NCBI GenBank assembly: GCA_005776735.1 | Contig: SXOM01000167.1 | Coordinates: forward strand, 1-32,064 | Reading direction: 5' to 3' | Source: Pseudomonadota bacterium | Lineage (GTDB): Bacteria > Myxococcota_A > UBA796 > SXON01 | Length of the DNA: 32,064 bases | Shown: one piece after another, positions 30,159-32,064 of the stretch | Position numbering within the stretch: position 1 is the first letter of the stretch | Layout: each line of letters opens with the position of its first letter | Made by a program: the position numbers and the translations under genes | The notes under the pieces: model-generated | Told to the model about the DNA's origin: nothing | Databases searched by the model: none | Seen by the model: only the letters and a program-made list of their open reading frames with translations

Positions 30159-30202
30159 GGCGCCGGGCGGGGTTGCGGCCTTCGGGACGGTCGCGCGGCG
30201 CC
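30159..30202 (+). repeat. Intergenic REP-like element, copy B
   Basis: Forty-four bases that match copy A (5-49) except for a short difference in the middle, including both end hexamers GGCGCC and the core TTCGGGACGGTCGCGCGGCG. It lies 49 bases after the EEP gene stop and before the HIT-HNH operon. Confidence 0.75.
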
Positions 30203-30276
30203 CCCCTTCGGCGGGCTGCCCCGGGGGGTGACGTAGGGTCCGTCGTGAGCGCGGCCTCGCGCGCTTCCCCACGCCC

Positions 30277-30684
30277 TTGCCGAGATACCTGCCGTTCGTG
30301 GACCCGCGCTGCCCGTTCTGCGTCCCCGACCCCGGCTGCCTGGTTCGGCGAGGCGCGCTCACGACGTCGCTTCGCGATGCTTACCCGCTCACGGAGGGGC
30401 ACTCGCTCGTGACCCCCGCACGGCACGTCGCGTGCCTGTTCGACCTGTCGTCGGCAGAGCGTGAGGCCGTCTGGGACGAGGTCGGCCGGGTCCGCGCCGA
30501 CCTGATGCGGAACCTCGGCGTCGAGGCGTTCAACATCGGGCTCAACGACGGCGTCGCCGCGGGCCAGACCGTCCTGCACGCCCACGTCCACGTGATTCCG
30601 CGGCGCCCGGGCGACGTTCCGGATCCCCGCGGCGGGGTCCGCTGGGTAGTCCCCACACGCGCTGCGTGGTGGGAGTCCCCGTGA
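30277..30684 (+). CDS. HIT-family nucleotide hydrolase/transferase
   Basis: The 135-residue protein carries the histidine-triad motif HAHVHVIPRR (H101, H103, H105), with the nucleotide-binding FNIGLNDGVAAGQTV before it and an N-terminal CPFC (C12, C15). HIT proteins cleave or transfer nucleoside phosphates from substrates such as dinucleoside polyphosphates or AMP conjugates. The ending DVPDPRGGVRWVVPTRAAWW marks a subgroup I associate with accessory, nuclease- or helicase-linked loci (recollection, not checked). The start is TTG 30277 or GTG 30298. Its stop overlaps the HNH gene's GTG by four bases (GTGA 30681-30684), so the two are translationally coupled. Confidence 0.88.
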   Translation: MPRYLPFVDPRCPFCVPDPGCLVRRGALTTSLRDAYPLTEGHSLVTPARHVACLFDLSSAEREAVWDEVGRVRADLMRNLGVEAFNIGLNDGVAAGQTVLHAHVHVIPRRPGDVPDPRGGVRWVVPTRAAWWESP

Positions 30685-31739
30685 GCCCGTGGGCGCCCCC
30701 GGCGCCGCAGGCGCAGGTCGAGTTCCTGCTGACGCTACAGCGGCTCCTCGCCGAGGGGAGCTTCGTCGCGACCTACAAGTTCGCCCTCCTGCACGCGCTC
30801 GCAGACCTCGCCCTCGTGAAAGGGGACGACTCTGGAGCGCCGCTGGCGCTGTCGACGGCGGACATCAGCAGCAGGATGGCCGAGTTGTACTGGCGCCAGG
30901 CCGCGCCGTATTCCGGTGGGACCCATCGCCATGAGGTGCTTCGTCACGCGACAGGCAGCCAGGCAGCCATCGTGAACGAGCTGCTGGCCGCGCGGCAGGA
31001 TGCAGAGGGTTCGCTGTCGCGCTTCCGTCGCGACCCGGCAGCATGGTGGGCGCTCGTGCGGCGCGTTGATCGGGTCGTTCGGCAGATGCCGCTGTGGAAG
31101 CTTCAGACCGTCGGCACCGAGCGTTTGGGCTTCCTATACGACAACGTGGACGGGGGGACGTCCATCGAGCTCAAGCCGGGCGTGGCGTGGTGTCTCCGCG
31201 CCTACTACAGCCTTGTCACCGAGCTCGTCAGGAGTGCGTGGCTGCGGTTCATCCGCCGGCACAACCCCGGATTGGAGTCTGGTGCGGACCTCGGCACGTT
31301 CCTGTTCGGCGGCGAACGCTGCGACCTGTCGCCCTACCTGCCGTTGCTCCGCGAGGTTCAACGCGGCGAGTGTTTCTACTGCGAACGGCGGCTGGTGGGC
31401 GAGGGGGCCGCGGTGGATCACTTCATCCCCTGGTCTCGCTACTCCGTGGATCTCGGACACAACTTCGTGCTGGCGCACGGGACCTGCAACGGGCGGAAGT
31501 CGGATCTCCTCGCGGCGGAGCGCCACCTCGAGCGGTGGGTGGAGCGCAACGAACGGACAGGTCTGTGGCTGGCCGAGGCATTCGGCGAGGCGGGCCTCCC
31601 CGCGGACATGGACGCGTCGGTCGGCGTCGCCCGATGGGCCTACGCACAGACCGCGCGGGCCAACGGGCAGGTGTGGACGCACGGCACCGAGCTGGAGCAC
31701 CTTTCCGGCTCGTGGATGACGTTGCTCGCAGCGTCGTGA
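30681..31739 (+). CDS. HNH endonuclease with large N-terminal helical domain
   Basis: The 352-residue protein has an HNH fold in its C-terminal third: CFYC (231-234), VDHFIPWSR (D246, H247), NFVLAHGTCNGRKSD (N261, H266, C269, N270, K273). This is a zinc-linked ββα-metal nuclease. Residues 1-225 are mostly helical (QVEFLLTLQRLLAEGSFVAT, YKFALLHALADLAL) with no recognised domain; they may sense or bind a partner. The start GTG 30681 gives a 4-base overlap with the HIT gene; GTG 30666 and 30669 are in frame but longer. No methylase or helicase is adjacent, so it is not a classical restriction system. A defence role is inferred only. Confidence 0.82.
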   Translation: MSPWAPPAPQAQVEFLLTLQRLLAEGSFVATYKFALLHALADLALVKGDDSGAPLALSTADISSRMAELYWRQAAPYSGGTHRHEVLRHATGSQAAIVNELLAARQDAEGSLSRFRRDPAAWWALVRRVDRVVRQMPLWKLQTVGTERLGFLYDNVDGGTSIELKPGVAWCLRAYYSLVTELVRSAWLRFIRRHNPGLESGADLGTFLFGGERCDLSPYLPLLREVQRGECFYCERRLVGEGAAVDHFIPWSRYSVDLGHNFVLAHGTCNGRKSDLLAAERHLERWVERNERTGLWLAEAFGEAGLPADMDASVGVARWAYAQTARANGQVWTHGTELEHLSGSWMTLLAAS

Positions 31740-31761
31740 AGCCCGTCCTGGGCGGGACCGG

Positions 31762-32009
31762 TCATCCGCCGCGCGGCGAGAAGGGTCGTGCATGCTCGGC
31801 GAACCAGCGCGGGAAGTCGCCGGGGCCGTCGTGGGCGCGCGTGGCGCGGTCCACGCGCGTGGGATCCGGCCAGATGCCGAAGTCGCCGACGTGCAGGACG
31901 TGTGCGAACCTCTCCCCAGCGCCGCCTCGAAGGCGAGCACATCCGCGTAGAGGCGGTCGAGGGCGCCGTGGATGTCGCCCGCGGCGCAGTAGAGGGGGCG
32001 GCTGCTCAT
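31762..32009 (-). pseudogene. Truncated, frameshifted metallophosphoesterase
   Basis: From ATG 32009 the frame reads MSSRPLYCAAGDIHGALDRL, with the calcineurin-type motif GDIHG. Coding then continues in another frame as RFAHVLHVGDFGIWPDPTR and FPRWFAEHARPFSPRGG, with the second metal motif GDFG. One base appears lost in the G-run near 31916-31920. The frame ends at a TGA at 31762, well before the GNHE motif that should follow, so the 3' half is gone. The loss borders the HNH gene, suggesting that the HIT-HNH insertion or a deletion cut it. Confidence 0.75.
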
Positions 32010-32064
32010 GGGAAGACTCGGACCGCGGAAGGCGGCGACCGAGGCGCTCTATCGCCGGGGAAGC

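Overview
The window is very GC-rich, gene-dense DNA with a strong third-position G/C bias. It encodes several lipobox-bearing surface proteins with MopE-type 'DxDGDG(Y/F)...DCDD...C(D/N)G(V/I)D(N/D)DCDG' metal-binding repeats, FG-GAP repeats, lamin-tail domains and Asp-Thr-rich linkers. It also carries a PfaD-like enoyl reductase and DUF4388/J-like proteins. This mix suggests a member of the Myxococcota (a myxobacterium or a predatory or environmental relative). That placement is inference; no marker gene fixes it.

Layout. (1) 68-6612: a PfaD-family FMN oxidoreductase (minus) diverges from a secreted protein of unknown function. A 1190-residue MopE/lamin-tail/FG-GAP lipoprotein and a one-base-overlapping DUF1801 gene follow. 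(2) 6620-9017: the elongation factor P modification cluster, with epmA and efp on minus and epmB on plus; the annotated efp and epmB start codons overlap. (3) 9030-13660: a DUF4388/pseudo-J-domain protein, a sulfatase-fold protein that has lost metal ligands, and an aldehyde dehydrogenase. (4) 13752-17843: a lipoprotein, a MopE/beta-helix lipoprotein and a small cysteine-containing exported protein. (5) 18007-21900: an accessory island that starts flush against a tRNA-Gln(UUG) gene. It holds three different toxin-antitoxin modules: HTH/PIN, UPF0175/DUF3368-PIN and AbrB-like/Doc. One complete and two truncated copies of an 'ADP-ribosylation/crystallin J1' family gene are interleaved with them, each divergent from a module or module remnant. 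(6) 21852-23955: an alpha/beta hydrolase whose last residues are encoded by a copy of the island's antitoxin promoter, and an SGNH hydrolase. (7) 24092-30109: three more lipoproteins and an endonuclease/exonuclease/phosphatase-fold protein. (8) 30277-32009: a HIT-family protein and an HNH nuclease in a 4-base-overlapping operon, abutting a truncated and frameshifted metallophosphoesterase.

How parts work together. EpmB isomerises lysine to beta-lysine, EpmA attaches it to EF-P, and modified EF-P relieves polyproline stalling. The toxin-antitoxin modules have the usual antitoxin-first, 4-base-overlap layout, or a short gap. A short intergenic repeat with the core TCGGGACGGTCGCG occurs four times, three of them directly after gene ends. 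Several plus-strand genes have a -10-like hexamer only 6-12 bases before the start codon, suggesting leaderless or near-leaderless transcripts.

The best candidates for something undescribed are the HIT-HNH operon and the cassette-like toxin-antitoxin island built on repeated crystallin-J1 gene fragments.
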